From contig JARLHO010000058.1 of NCBI GenBank assembly GCA_031292215.1, positions 1-64,000 on the forward strand: a stretch of DNA of 64,000 nt, in the 5' to 3' direction. This DNA is from Syntrophobacteraceae bacterium. Its GTDB lineage: Bacteria; Desulfobacterota; Syntrophobacteria; Syntrophobacterales; Syntrophobacteraceae. How positions within the stretch are numbered: position 1 is the stretch's first letter; the number at the start of each line of letters is the position of its first letter. The position numbers and the translations under genes are program-made. Below, in pieces: positions 44,720-54,488 of this stretch. The notes under the pieces were generated by a model. It had not been told where the DNA came from. It did no database searches and saw nothing but the letters and a program-made list of their open reading frames with translations.

Positions 44720-46504
44720 ATGCATGGCGAACCTCCCAATTTTCCGGATCAGGAAACTCTCGAAAAAGAGCTAAGCGACTATCTGACGAAAAAATACGGT
44801 TATCGAATCAAGGTGATATCCCCGATGATGGCGACAGAACATGCCGGTGAGCCCGGAGATGGTTCAAACAAACCGAGCGGAATTGACTCCATACGGTTCG
44901 ATATGAAGCCCGAGGAGCTGGAGGCCTATCTCAACCGGTACGTGATAAGACAGGATGAACCCAAGGAGGTTCTTGCAACAAAGATTTGCACCCACTATAA
45001 CCGGATCAGGTATGTAAAGAGCGTATCGAGGTTTGGAAGCGAACCGATGGTGGGACGGATAAAAAACAACATCCTTCTTATCGGACCGACGGGGGTGGGG
45101 AAGACATACCTGGTCAAGCTGATCGCTCAGAAGCTTGGGGTGCCTTTCGTAAAGGGAGATGCGACAAAGTTTAGCGAAACCGGCTACGTGGGCGGCGACA
45201 TAGAAGATCTCGTACGGGAGTTGGTGATCCAGGCCAACGAAGACATAGAACTGGCCGAGCACGGGATAATCTACATAGACGAGATCGATAAAATTGCGTC
45301 CTCCCAGCAGTTGATCGGCCCGGACGTCTCCCGGACAGGGGTGCAGAGGGCGCTTCTAAAACCCATGGAAGAGACCGAAATCGACCTCAAGGTGGCCCAT
45401 GATCCGGTATCCCAGATGCAGGCCATCGAGCAGTATCGCAAGACCGGAAAACGTGAAAAGCGCACCGTCAATACGAAAAACATACTCTTTATCATGAGCG
45501 GGGCTTTTAACGGCTTGGCCGAGATCATCAGACGGCGGGTTCAGAGGCAGGAAATCGGCTTTGGCGCCCAAGTGCATAGCCGTCAAAACGACGTTGAATT
45601 TCTAAAGCATGTAAAGGCCGAGGATCTCATTGCATTCGGGTTTGAATCCGAATTCGTGGGGCGCATTCCCGTGGTTGCCGTTCTCGAACCGCTGGAGGTG
45701 GAGGATTTGCTCGATATTTTGAAAAACCCCAATAATCCGATTATAAATGCCAAGAAGGAAGATTTCCGCAGCTACGGGATAGACATCAAGTTCGAAGGCG
45801 AATCCCTTGGGATAATCGCAAAGAGGGCTTTTCTCGAAAAAACCGGCGCGCGCGGCCTGGTGAGCGTGCTCGAAAAGGTCGTCTTGCCCTTTGAAAAAAA
45901 GCTCCCCTCATCGGAGATTCACCATCTTGCCGTTACCGCCGACATCGTCCGCAGTCCCGCGGAGGAACTCGAAAAGCTTTTGGCATCGCCCTCCGAGGGC
46001 AACTACGAGGTATACCGGAAGCTGGTAGAGCAGGAAAAATCGGTTGTTCGGGAGCGCGTATTACAGGCAAGAAAAGGATTTTCCGAAAAATACCCGCTCA
46101 TCTTCACATCCGAGAGGACCGATCTGGTGCTAAACCACCACGTAAAGACCGGACTTGCCGCCGAAGCGGTCTTTGCGGAGGTCGAGTCGCTCTACAATCA
46201 GGTGAGAACGTTTGAGTCCGACTTTTATGAAAAGCACGGCTTTAAGGTACATTTCAACGAACAGGCCATAAATGAGATCATCTTTGAGGCGCTGGAGCAA
46301 AATGAAAGCGCTGCGACCATCTGCAAAAGGATTTCCGTAGACTACGACTACGGGTTCCGGCTCATAGCCGATCGAAGCGGGCGCACCCAGTTCATCATGC
46401 CCCGGGAAGCCGTGGTCGACCATCAGAAGTACTTAGACGAGTTGATCCGCGACAGTTACAAGCAATTTCCTCTGAGACCGGGTGAATTTTCCAAGGAGAG
46501 GTAG
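44720..46504 (+). CDS. ClpX-like AAA+ unfoldase with extended C-terminus
   Basis: A 594-residue AAA+ protein. The N-terminal 50 residues lack the four-cysteine zinc domain of ClpX. The ATPase module is closest to ClpX/HslU: Walker A GPTGVGKT (122-129), GYVGGDIEDLVRELV, Walker B IIYIDEID (183-190), an RQEIGFGA loop with IGF at 279-281 (the ClpP-contact tripeptide in ClpX), FVGRIPVVA and the KTGARGL sensor-2 block. After about residue 415 come some 180 extra residues with EKYPLIFTSERTDLVLNHH and GLAAEAVFAEVESLYNQ, which I do not recognise. It probably feeds ClpP or works alone. Confidence 0.82.
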   Translation: MHGEPPNFPDQETLEKELSDYLTKKYGYRIKVISPMMATEHAGEPGDGSNKPSGIDSIRFDMKPEELEAYLNRYVIRQDEPKEVLATKICTHYNRIRYVKSVSRFGSEPMVGRIKNNILLIGPTGVGKTYLVKLIAQKLGVPFVKGDATKFSETGYVGGDIEDLVRELVIQANEDIELAEHGIIYIDEIDKIASSQQLIGPDVSRTGVQRALLKPMEETEIDLKVAHDPVSQMQAIEQYRKTGKREKRTVNTKNILFIMSGAFNGLAEIIRRRVQRQEIGFGAQVHSRQNDVEFLKHVKAEDLIAFGFESEFVGRIPVVAVLEPLEVEDLLDILKNPNNPIINAKKEDFRSYGIDIKFEGESLGIIAKRAFLEKTGARGLVSVLEKVVLPFEKKLPSSEIHHLAVTADIVRSPAEELEKLLASPSEGNYEVYRKLVEQEKSVVRERVLQARKGFSEKYPLIFTSERTDLVLNHHVKTGLAAEAVFAEVESLYNQVRTFESDFYEKHGFKVHFNEQAINEIIFEALEQNESAATICKRISVDYDYGFRLIADRSGRTQFIMPREAVVDHQKYLDELIRDSYKQFPLRPGEFSKER

Positions 46505-46621
46505 CAGCTCGGGGGAAACAAAGCCGTTCGTTAGCCGGCTTCACCTCTATTTTAACCCAGCCAGATAGACATTCCCTGCCCCCGTTTGAGGCAATCGGAC
46601 GGTCAGTATTCGAGGAACATG

Positions 46622-47803
46622 ATGATCGGGATATCGAAACTTTACTGCGGCACGGTCGAGCCTTCCGACGCCCTGCGCTACGGGCGTCACAGCGGAAGGC
46701 TTCCCTCTCATCTTCTGCAGTTTTCAGCGGACAAGACCCCTGTTGTGGTCTGGAACGTGACCCGCCGGTGCAATCTTAAGTGCGTTCACTGCTATGCGCA
46801 CGCTACGGGCGAGGAGGCTCAAGACGAGCTTTCGACAAGAGAAGGAAAAGCTCTTCTAGACGACCTCGCGGCCTTTGGTTCGCCGGTGGTGCTTTTTTCG
46901 GGCGGTGAGCCCCTGGTGCGGCCCGATCTTTTGGAACTGGCCCAGTACGCGGTTGACAAGGGAATGCGGGCGGTGATCTCGACCAACGGGACCTTGATCG
47001 ATGCAAAACTTGCCCAGGGGCTAAAACAGGTGGGTCTTTCCTACGTCGGGGTGAGCCTGGATGGGTTGGGCGAGGTAAACGACCGGTTCCGGGGGGTAAA
47101 GGGGGCCTTTGGCCGTGCGTTGGAGGGCATTATAGCGTGCCGGGAAGCGGGGATAAAGGTCGGCCTTCGCTTCACGATGAACAAGCTAAACGTTTCCGAG
47201 ATTTCCGGCATATTCGATCTTTTGGAACACTACGACATTCCACGGGTCTGCTTCTATCACCTGGTGTATGCGGGGCGGGGAAGCGAGTTGATAAAAGATG
47301 ATCTTTCGCACAGGGAGACCCGCGAGGCGCTCGATCTCATAATCGAGCGGACCTCGGATCTGCACCTGCGGGGCAAGCCCAAGGAAGTGCTGACCGTGGA
47401 CAATCACGCCGATGGGCCGTATGTCTACCTCCGGATGGTTCGGGAGAACTCCCCGCGAGCAAAAGAGGTGCTCGAATTGCTCGAAATGAACGAGGGCAAC
47501 AGTTCCGGGCGCGGGATCGGGTGTGTTAGCTGGGATGGCAGCGTCCATGCCGACCAGTTTTGGAGGCATTATTCTTTTGGGAATGTGAGGGATCGAAAAT
47601 TTAGCCAAATCTGGACCGATCTCTCCGACCCGCTCATGGAGCGGTTAAAGGATAAGAAGCCCTATGTGAAGGGGCGCTGCGCGGAGTGCCGGTGGCTTTC
47701 GGTTTGCGGGGGCAACTTCCGCGTGCGCGCCGAGGCCGCTTCAGGGGATCTGTGGGCACGGGATCCGGCCTGTTACCTAACCGAGGAAGAAACGGCAAAA
47801 TAG
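46622..47803 (+). CDS. ahbC: AhbC, 12,18-didecarboxysiroheme deacetylase
   Basis: Radical SAM enzyme of the alternative heme pathway, turning didecarboxysiroheme into iron-coproporphyrin III. It begins MIGISKLYCGTVEPSDALRYGR, which I recall as the AhbC signature, with the [4Fe-4S] site C50-x3-C54-x2-C57 and a C-terminal SPASM-like cluster (GCVSWDGS..., CAECRWLSVCGG). The ATG at 46622 lies 7 bases after GAGG. AhbA/B and AhbD genes are not in the window. It supports an anaerobic, heme-using host with siroheme-derived heme, as in sulfate reducers. Confidence 0.85.
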   Translation: MIGISKLYCGTVEPSDALRYGRHSGRLPSHLLQFSADKTPVVVWNVTRRCNLKCVHCYAHATGEEAQDELSTREGKALLDDLAAFGSPVVLFSGGEPLVRPDLLELAQYAVDKGMRAVISTNGTLIDAKLAQGLKQVGLSYVGVSLDGLGEVNDRFRGVKGAFGRALEGIIACREAGIKVGLRFTMNKLNVSEISGIFDLLEHYDIPRVCFYHLVYAGRGSELIKDDLSHRETREALDLIIERTSDLHLRGKPKEVLTVDNHADGPYVYLRMVRENSPRAKEVLELLEMNEGNSSGRGIGCVSWDGSVHADQFWRHYSFGNVRDRKFSQIWTDLSDPLMERLKDKKPYVKGRCAECRWLSVCGGNFRVRAEAASGDLWARDPACYLTEEETAK

Positions 47804-47948
47804 GGTTTTTCGAAAAAAATCGCGGCTCGTAAATCTCCATTACGACGCAAAATAACGATTGCCTCCAGAGCGGAAGTGTAATTTTATAGTCGCTTGTCGA
47901 AATGATTTCGAAGGGCGAAAACCTGAAACGTAGGCGGGGAGAGCGATC

Positions 47949-50030
47949 GTGAATCCAGTGTTTAAGGCCGAATCGGTGGTTGTGGTCGGAGTTTCGGAGG
48001 CCATTGACAACCTCGGCAAGAACGTGGTGGCCAATCTTGTAAATTTTGGGTACCGGGGAACCATCTACGCCGTTGGCCCTCGCGGGGGCGAGATTTTTGG
48101 CCGCCCGATTTATCGCTCTATCCAGGAGCTGCCCGGAAGCGCCGAACTGGCCGTTATACTTACTCCCGCGCGCCTGGTAAGCGAAATGCTCGAGGCTTGC
48201 GGCGAAAAGGGCGTGCGTTGGGCAGTCATCGAAACGGCCGGCTTTGAGGAGAGCGGACTGGTTACAGGTGTGGCCCTCGAGCGGGAAATAATGGCTACGT
48301 GCCGCAAATTCGGCATCCATTTCGTCGGCCCCAATTGCGTGGGGACAGCCGATACGGCGAGCAATCTCTACACTCCTTTCATGCTTTTTGCGGCTCCGCT
48401 TCGAAGAGGCAAGATCGGCGTATTCGCTCAAAGCGGGGGCGTGGGGTTGAGCATGGCCGAAAGGGTGTGCCGCTGCGGGCTGGGGGTAAGCAAGTTCGTA
48501 AGCATGGGCAATAAGCTCGACCGAGATGAGGTGGACTACCTGGCCTTCGCCATGGACGACCCGGAAACCGAAATCATTTACCTGTACCTGGAAGGCTTCA
48601 AGAGGGGCCGGGAGTTTGCCGAACTTGCCAGGCGGTGCGAAAAGCCGATCGTTTTGCACAAGTCAAACACGAGCGCCGCGAGCCTTACCATCGCCCATTC
48701 CCACACGGCGGTTCTTGCCGCGGACGACCAGGTCGTTGGCGCCATGTGCCGCGAATGCTCCATAATAAGAGTCCATTCGCTCTCGGAAGCCCTGGGGGTG
48801 CTAAAGGGGTTGTCGCTGCCGCATCTTAAGGGGACAAACCTCGCTGTCATATCGCGCTCCGGGGGCCATGCGGTGGTGATAGCGGATGCCTGCACGGCGT
48901 GGGGCTTTGGTCTTCCCCCGTTGGAGAGCCCGATTATAGACCTTGCCAAAAGCCGTGCCCGCGCCGATGTCATTTGCCTTGGAAATCCTCTCGATCTTGG
49001 CGACATCTATGATTTGCCCCTCTACTCCCAACTGGTGGAAAAGGTGCTGCAACAGGACAATATCGACGGTGTCGTGTTCATGCTCGTCTCGCAGATGATG
49101 TCCGAGGGGCAGGCGTCTCGCGAATTGCTCGAAAAGCTCTCGGAGCTTTCCCGAAAGTTTGGAAAACCGGTGGCAACCGTTGTGGAGATCCCCTTTGAGG
49201 AACGCGTGCGGCTAGAACAAAACTCGAATACGCCCTTTTTCCTCGACCCGGTCGAAGCCGTGGAGGCCCTCGCCGTTCAAGTACGGGGGCGCAAAACCAC
49301 TCCGGAGGCCATAGCGCCGCCAAAGCCTCCAGAGGATGGAGATACGGAAAAGATAGAGAAGTGGTTTGTGAGGATTCGAGCCAAGAATCGGCAGCCGCTG
49401 CTACACGATGCCCTCGAGTTGATCGATATTTGCGGGGTACCGGCTGTGCCCTGGCGCATGGCGCGCGACCTCGAAAGCGGCCTGGAAGCCTCCCGTGCCC
49501 TGGGATTTCCGGTGGCGCTAAAAGCCGTTGCCCCCTCCCTTCTGCACAAAAGCGACAAGGGGGCGATAGCACTAGACGTCTGCGATGCCGATTCGCTGCG
49601 TAGCGAGTGGCGCAGGCTGGAAAAAATTTCAGGAGACATCGCGGGCATCGTCGTCCAAAAGATGGTTCCAACGGCCAGGGAACTCGTTATCGGAGGGAAA
49701 AACGACCCCTCCTTCGGGCCGGTGGTTCTCACCGGGCTTGGAGGAATAATGGTCGAGGTCCTGAAAGATATTAGCATCCGCCTTGCCCCGGTAGACGTCC
49801 AAGGAGCCATGGAGATGCTGAGCGAGCTTTCCGGAAGCCGCATACTCGGCCGATTTAGAGGCATGAGGGAAGCCGATCTCGAGGCCGCCGCCGGAATTCT
49901 TTCCAAAATCTCCCTGCTGATAAGCCGTTTCCCCCAAATACGCGAGATAGATATAAACCCGGTAAGCCTTGGCGATAGCGGCGAAGGCGCCCTGGCCCTG
50001 GACGCCCGGCTGCTGATAGACCTTGACTGA
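47949..50030 (+). CDS. ADP-forming acyl-CoA synthetase (acetate-CoA ligase type)
   Basis: A 693-residue fusion of the alpha and beta parts of NDP-forming acyl-CoA synthetases. CoA-binding Rossmann domain at the N-terminus (VVVGVSEA...GKNVVANL, YAVGPRGGEIFG), then succinyl-CoA-synthetase-like domains with the catalytic His in SHTAVLA (H252). The C-terminal ATP-grasp domain contains GFPVALKAVAPSLLHKSDKGAIALDV and the end EIDINPVSLG. It conserves energy by making ATP from an acyl-CoA thioester, or activates acids. The start is a GTG at 47949. The acyl substrate is unknown. Confidence 0.9.
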   Translation: MNPVFKAESVVVVGVSEAIDNLGKNVVANLVNFGYRGTIYAVGPRGGEIFGRPIYRSIQELPGSAELAVILTPARLVSEMLEACGEKGVRWAVIETAGFEESGLVTGVALEREIMATCRKFGIHFVGPNCVGTADTASNLYTPFMLFAAPLRRGKIGVFAQSGGVGLSMAERVCRCGLGVSKFVSMGNKLDRDEVDYLAFAMDDPETEIIYLYLEGFKRGREFAELARRCEKPIVLHKSNTSAASLTIAHSHTAVLAADDQVVGAMCRECSIIRVHSLSEALGVLKGLSLPHLKGTNLAVISRSGGHAVVIADACTAWGFGLPPLESPIIDLAKSRARADVICLGNPLDLGDIYDLPLYSQLVEKVLQQDNIDGVVFMLVSQMMSEGQASRELLEKLSELSRKFGKPVATVVEIPFEERVRLEQNSNTPFFLDPVEAVEALAVQVRGRKTTPEAIAPPKPPEDGDTEKIEKWFVRIRAKNRQPLLHDALELIDICGVPAVPWRMARDLESGLEASRALGFPVALKAVAPSLLHKSDKGAIALDVCDADSLRSEWRRLEKISGDIAGIVVQKMVPTARELVIGGKNDPSFGPVVLTGLGGIMVEVLKDISIRLAPVDVQGAMEMLSELSGSRILGRFRGMREADLEAAAGILSKISLLISRFPQIREIDINPVSLGDSGEGALALDARLLIDLD

Positions 50031-50295
50031 ACCTGTGTGGGCTCTTCGCTCTTAATCGTCGATATTTTCCGATGCCGCCCGATGATTTGTGCACCCGGCG
50101 CCAAAATCCTCAACGCGATAATCCCCGATTCTTTCATGCCTTTTATGCCGGCCGCACAGTCTTTTCTTTTCGATTGGATTGCAGCCCGCGCACGGCCGGC
50201 CTGAGGTTGTAATCGTCTAACGAGGTCTTGCTTTACACCATATAATCATCTATTTTGATGTGGATATTAAAGCACACAAACGGGGCGGTTTTACT

Positions 50296-50538
50296 ATGGT
50301 AACGACTAGACTCAATATCGTGCTGCCCGACACCTTGATCCGGGAAATCGACGAGATTGCCGGGAGAAGGAAGAGAAGTCAGTTTATCGCCGATGCGGTC
50401 AGGCGGCGAATCGTCGATCTGGAAAAGGACAGGCTTCGAAAAGAGATGGCGGAAGGGTACCGGGCCGCCAGGCAGGAGGATGAGGAGTTGACCCGGGAGT
50501 TTGGGGCCTCGGACCTGGAGGGCTGGGATGACTATTAG
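50296..50538 (+). CDS. MazE-like ribbon-helix-helix antitoxin
   Basis: An 80-residue antitoxin: an RHH DNA-binding segment (TTRLNIVLPDTLIREIDEIAGRRKRSQFIADAVRRRI) and an acidic unstructured tail ending DLEGWDDY, which would block the toxin. The ATG at 50296 is preferred over one at 50260, after GGGGCGGTTTTACT. A TATAAT box at 50241-50246 without a clear -35 could be its promoter. It precedes and overlaps the toxin gene by 11 nt. Confidence 0.87.
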   Translation: MVTTRLNIVLPDTLIREIDEIAGRRKRSQFIADAVRRRIVDLEKDRLRKEMAEGYRAARQEDEELTREFGASDLEGWDDY

Positions 50539-50872
50539 GAGGGGAGAAGTCTATCTCGCCGGCCTCGATCCTGTCGTTGGAAGGGAAATTTCGAAAACCA
50601 GACCCGTAGTCGTTGTGTCAAACAATGTGAACAACGAGTTCGCGGGCACGATCACTGTTCTTCCGATCACATCCGGGAGTTTGGAAAAGATCTACCCGTT
50701 CGAGGTGCTGCTTCCCAAAGGAACCGCCAATCTGCCGAAAGATTCCAAGGTCAAGGCCAATCAGATAAGAACATTGGATCGAACCCGGTTGATCAGGCTG
50801 ATTGGGGAGTTGCCGCAGGACATCATGTCTGGAATTGGCGGGGCGATTATGCTGCATCTGGAGCTGGAATGA
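50528..50872 (+). CDS. MazF/PemK-family mRNA interferase toxin
   Basis: A 114-residue toxin. It shows the family core RRGEVYLAGLDPVVGREISKTRPVVVVSN (in parts), ITVLPITS and SKVKANQIRTLDRTRL. MazF proteins cleave RNA at short sequences when freed from the antitoxin. GGAGGGCTGGG places the start at 50528, giving an 11-nt overlap with the antitoxin gene. All key residues appear intact, so this pair, unlike the one at 6389, is probably active. Confidence 0.9.
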   Translation: MTIRRGEVYLAGLDPVVGREISKTRPVVVVSNNVNNEFAGTITVLPITSGSLEKIYPFEVLLPKGTANLPKDSKVKANQIRTLDRTRLIRLIGELPQDIMSGIGGAIMLHLELE

Positions 50873-50918
50873 ATATATACGGCATCAATTGGAACTCTGA
50901 ACGTATCGGGAGGATTAG

Positions 50919-51746
50919 ATGAGCGTGATGAAGGTCGATGTGGAGAAATGCAGCCGTGACGGTATCTGCATTGAGATTTGCCCTCTTCGCCTCCTTTCGG
51001 CCGACGGGGAAGGCCGGCCACAGATGCGCCCCGGCGCGGCAGCCCACTGCATTGGCTGCGGACACTGTGTGGCGGTCTGTCCCAGGGGCGCCTTGGACAA
51101 TGCGAAAAACCCTCTTTGCGACCAGGGGGCGATCCCCGATAAATATGTACCCGACGTTGGCCAAAGCTTGCTTTTCCTGCGCTCGCGCCGCTCCATCCGC
51201 AGGTACAAAAAAGAAGCCGTTCCCCGGGAAAAGGTGGTCGAACTTCTGGAAATCGCTCGTTTCGCCCCTTCGGGGCATAACACGCAGGGGATATCCTACC
51301 TGGTTGTCGATAGTGCGGCAAACCTCTCGCAACTGCGCGAGCTCATAGCCGGGTGGATGAAGGAAGCGGTCGAGTCTTCGCCGGAATTATCCGCCTATCT
51401 CAATCTCCCCGCACTCATCGAGGCGCATGAAAGAGGTGAGGACCTGGTCTTGCGCGATGCTCCGGTCTTAATCGTAGCCCACGCGCCGGCGGCTCTTTTG
51501 CCCGCGCAGATATCGACGGCCCTTGCCCTGGAATATGTCGAGCTTTTCGCCCCCTCGCTGGGGCTTGGCACCTGCTGGGCGGGGATTGCGCAAAGATGCG
51601 CGCAGGCCGCCCCCGCGTTTTCTCGGTTCCTTGCAATCCCGGAGGATAGAAAGATTACGGGGATGTTGATGGCGGGCTACCCCAAGTACAACCACCGCCG
51701 TTTACCTACCCGCAATCCTTTGGATGTCGCGTGGTTCAGCGAATAA
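50919..51746 (+). CDS. Ferredoxin-nitroreductase fusion
   Basis: A 275-residue protein. The N-terminal third carries a 2x[4Fe-4S] ferredoxin module, though the first cysteine set is spaced CSRDGICIEICP and the second CIGCGHCVAVCP. The rest is an FMN-binding nitroreductase-like domain beginning RSRRSIRRYKKEAVPREK, with SGHNTQGI and the LGLGTCWAGI end. Such fusions take electrons from ferredoxin in anaerobes to reduce unknown organic substrates. GGGAGGATTAG precedes the ATG. A 43-bp gap separates it from mazF. Confidence 0.87.
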   Translation: MSVMKVDVEKCSRDGICIEICPLRLLSADGEGRPQMRPGAAAHCIGCGHCVAVCPRGALDNAKNPLCDQGAIPDKYVPDVGQSLLFLRSRRSIRRYKKEAVPREKVVELLEIARFAPSGHNTQGISYLVVDSAANLSQLRELIAGWMKEAVESSPELSAYLNLPALIEAHERGEDLVLRDAPVLIVAHAPAALLPAQISTALALEYVELFAPSLGLGTCWAGIAQRCAQAAPAFSRFLAIPEDRKITGMLMAGYPKYNHRRLPTRNPLDVAWFSE

Positions 51747-51811
51747 ACGACGCCTTTTCCTGTGGGCGCAATTCGGGGGGGGGGGGGGCAGTGCTGCGAT
51801 GAGTAACATTA

Positions 51812-51844
51812 GGGGCGGAGCCCGAGATGCCCCGCCCTTTGTTT
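51812..51844 (+). terminator. Intrinsic terminator-like hairpin after the nitroreductase
   Basis: GGGCGG (51813-51818) pairs with CCGCCC (51832-51837) across a short loop that itself repeats GCCCs, followed by TTTGTTT (51838-51844). It lies 66-100 bases after the nitroreductase stop, in the 152-bp gap between convergent genes, which also holds a run of 14 or more G (51774-51788). Confidence 0.5.
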
Positions 51845-51898
51845 CTAACACGCCTCAGTTCACCAGGTGAGCGTTTTCGCGCGGAAAACACCTCACCC

Positions 51899-53809
51899 CT
51901 ACAAGGTATTCATGTAATTGACCAGGTCCTGCTTGTCCTTGGCCGTCAGGCCGATCCTGAAACGGGCATTGTAGAAATTTACCACGTCGAGCAAGGTCAT
52001 GGCATTGCCGCCGTGGAAATAGGGCGCCCTGGCGCCTACTCCGCGCAGTATCGGGGTTTTCATTTCCCCAAGATCCGCGCATTTGCCGTTTATAAGCCCG
52101 GCCCCGGGATCTGTAGTGATGTACTCGTCGCAATAAGGATAATTGCTGCTCGTTTGCGGGCAGGTGACGGGATCGTATACCTGGTTGCTGAAATAGGGAA
52201 TGGTTCCGGAAGGACAAAAGAATCCGAACTGCGGGAAATCGTAGGTTATCGGCATGACCGTGACCGGTAGATTAATTTGCGCCAACGCCGCAGGGCTTAC
52301 CTGATCGCTATTGTCCATGATGCCGTTTCGGTGCAGCGGGGCGGCGGCGTCATTGCCCACGTGGACGCCGTTGTGGCAGGTGGCGCATGTCGATAACGTG
52401 GCCGGATTCCCCAGGGCCAGGTTCAATCCCGGTTCGTCATAGATCGTAAACGTAACTGTGCGGCCGTTTTCACCCGGGATGGGCGTCCCGTTAAAGATTG
52501 CCTCCCCTCGGGCGATCGAGGCCCGGGTCGCATTGGAGGAGCCGGCAAAAGAGGAGTAATAGTCGGTCATGAAGGGGGCCGGTATTGCACCGGCGGCCAC
52601 GGCTACAAAGTTTGGCACGCTCGACAGGATCAGTTCGCCGTAAAACCCGCTGGGATCGAAAACGAAAGGCCCAAAGCCGGGGATCGGACTGGTGGGGACC
52701 GAACGTACCAGGTCCACCGTCTGATTATAGAGATTGACCGGGCCTGCCAGAGGTCCTCCCGGGGGACCGTTGCCATTGTTATCGGTAAGGTCGCCGGCCT
52801 GGGAATCGTAGGTCTGTGCTGTAAACAGGCCGGACTCGAACTCCACGGCCGTATTTACGGGGCCCCCGTTGCCTGCTACGGGCGCAGAGCTTGCCTGGCC
52901 GTGATAGAGCGTCGCATTGATGAATTGAGTTCCAAGGTCGGGCTCCCGCGAGTCCCACATGATCTCCTGGCCGTTGGTGGTGAGGGGGGGACCATTGGGG
53001 TCGGCGGTGCCTTCCGTCCGGGCCAGGTACGCGAGGTTTACGCAGTTAAGGGGGCGGCGGTACACCGAGAGTTGATTGCTGGGCAGGCCGTAAGCGGGGT
53101 CCATTTCACATCCGTAAGGATCGTAGAGGACCCGGATATTCCACTCGGGCTTTCCATTGCCGTTGAAGGTGATGTAGCCGGGCGCTTTGGTATTGTACGG
53201 GGCGTTTATCGCGATACGGAAATCTCCGCGCTTAAAGAGCATGGAGTGCATGGAGATAAAGATGGAGGGTAAGCGGGAGAGAAACGGAAAGGTGAGCAGC
53301 GGCGCATTGGGGCATACCGCCGAATCGACCGGCGCAAAGAGTGCCGATCTTCCTCCTGTGGCGCTATATTCCGAGCTTACTTGCTGCGGAGTTATCTCCC
53401 AATCGGCATCCGGGCGGTGACAGACAAAACAGCTTCGCTGATTGGTCGTGATCGAGGTGTCGAAAAATCCGTTGGATTTTGTCGTCGTAGGCCCATTGGG
53501 CTGATAGGAACCGATCTGCCCCGTCGCATCGGGTACGGTGAGGGACTGTGGTATTACATCGGGCGGATTGACCGGCAGGATGGCTCCGGACGACGTTGCG
53601 GGAAGGGGCGCCTGGCAAGCCTTTTGGTTGATGTACTTCATTCCGGGCGGCGACATCTGCTGCCGGGCCACGGCAACCATGGTCCCGGAGGCGGTTATCG
53701 CAAAACAGCAGACCGCCGTGACCAGTCGAGTGCGAAACGCTCCACGGCGCTTTCCATGCCCTGCCTTTTTGCCTCCACCGACAAAATCCGACACTCTTTT
53801 GCCTTTCAT
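51899..53809 (-). CDS. Di-heme c-type cytochrome (peroxidase/MauG-like)
   Basis: A 636-residue exported protein. After a basic N-terminus comes a signal segment (LVTAVCCFAITASGTMVAVA). Heme-binding CxxCH motifs are C127-x2-C130-H131 (CFVCH) and C475-x2-C478-H479 (CATCHNGVH). The C-terminus has the family ending MKTPILRGVGARAPYFHGG, whose Met or His could be an axial ligand. The domain plan and length exceed the ~340 residues of simple cytochrome c peroxidases. Its substrate is unknown; a periplasmic electron-transfer or peroxide role is likely. AAGGAGGAACGAGT precedes the ATG at 53809. Confidence 0.82.
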   Translation of the reverse strand: MKGKRVSDFVGGGKKAGHGKRRGAFRTRLVTAVCCFAITASGTMVAVARQQMSPPGMKYINQKACQAPLPATSSGAILPVNPPDVIPQSLTVPDATGQIGSYQPNGPTTTKSNGFFDTSITTNQRSCFVCHRPDADWEITPQQVSSEYSATGGRSALFAPVDSAVCPNAPLLTFPFLSRLPSIFISMHSMLFKRGDFRIAINAPYNTKAPGYITFNGNGKPEWNIRVLYDPYGCEMDPAYGLPSNQLSVYRRPLNCVNLAYLARTEGTADPNGPPLTTNGQEIMWDSREPDLGTQFINATLYHGQASSAPVAGNGGPVNTAVEFESGLFTAQTYDSQAGDLTDNNGNGPPGGPLAGPVNLYNQTVDLVRSVPTSPIPGFGPFVFDPSGFYGELILSSVPNFVAVAAGAIPAPFMTDYYSSFAGSSNATRASIARGEAIFNGTPIPGENGRTVTFTIYDEPGLNLALGNPATLSTCATCHNGVHVGNDAAAPLHRNGIMDNSDQVSPAALAQINLPVTVMPITYDFPQFGFFCPSGTIPYFSNQVYDPVTCPQTSSNYPYCDEYITTDPGAGLINGKCADLGEMKTPILRGVGARAPYFHGGNAMTLLDVVNFYNARFRIGLTAKDKQDLVNYMNTL

Positions 53810-54488
53810 ACTCGTTCCTCCTTTTTAGCGCATGGGCGCAACATTCGGGGCTTTCCTCAAAAAAACAGGAAAGCTCAATGGAATTAGACCGCGCGACTGA
53901 GGGACTTTGGCTTGACTGACCCCAAATGTGTCCCGTCCCGCATCCGGCCTCTATTGGATCCGCTGCGCTCCACAAGTTGCCCCTGGGGCGCCCCGGAGTT
54001 CAAACCGCGAAAGATTTCCGACTTACAATAGGTTCCGCAAACGCCCCGGGTTGGGGAGCGTTTCGGACTTGATTGGCAAAGGCGCACAACTGTGGCCCGG
54101 TGGCTCCGGGGGAGGATGTTTGCAAAAATCGTGCATTATTGTTTAACGTGCCGATTGTAAAGGATAAATAGTGAGACCGAATGGACAGGAGCAAAATTTT
54201 TAAAGCCCAGCCGTTGAGTTTTTCGCTCTAACATCGCGCAATTGCACCAGATCCGCTTTTGCCCGGTTTCTAAATACTTGGACCCAGGAAGAATTGATGT
54301 CTAATTATTTATTTATATTTATAAATTCGTTTGGTTACAGTAATTTCCCATTCCAACGCAACAGGGAGACAGTCTAAACTATTATATTCTTGGACCGGGG
54401 CCGAAATGACGGTCGCCCTGCAGGGGGAGGGCCGGCTTGCCACCCAGGGGCCGATTGGGCCCTTTGGAAAAACGAAACTGAGGATCTG
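53810..54488. other. Intergenic region, about 680 bp, no gene recognised
   Basis: Between the cytochrome gene and the higA scrap no protein-like frame with a ribosome site is visible on either strand; short frames near 53928-54146 look random. It includes an AT-rich stretch at about 54290-54370 (atttatttatatttataaa). Confidence 0.5.

Noticed and set aside
53364-53975. 203-residue minus-strand frame and 53381-53887 plus frame
   Set aside because: Both overlap the start of the cytochrome gene, which has a signal peptide, heme motifs and a strong ribosome site.
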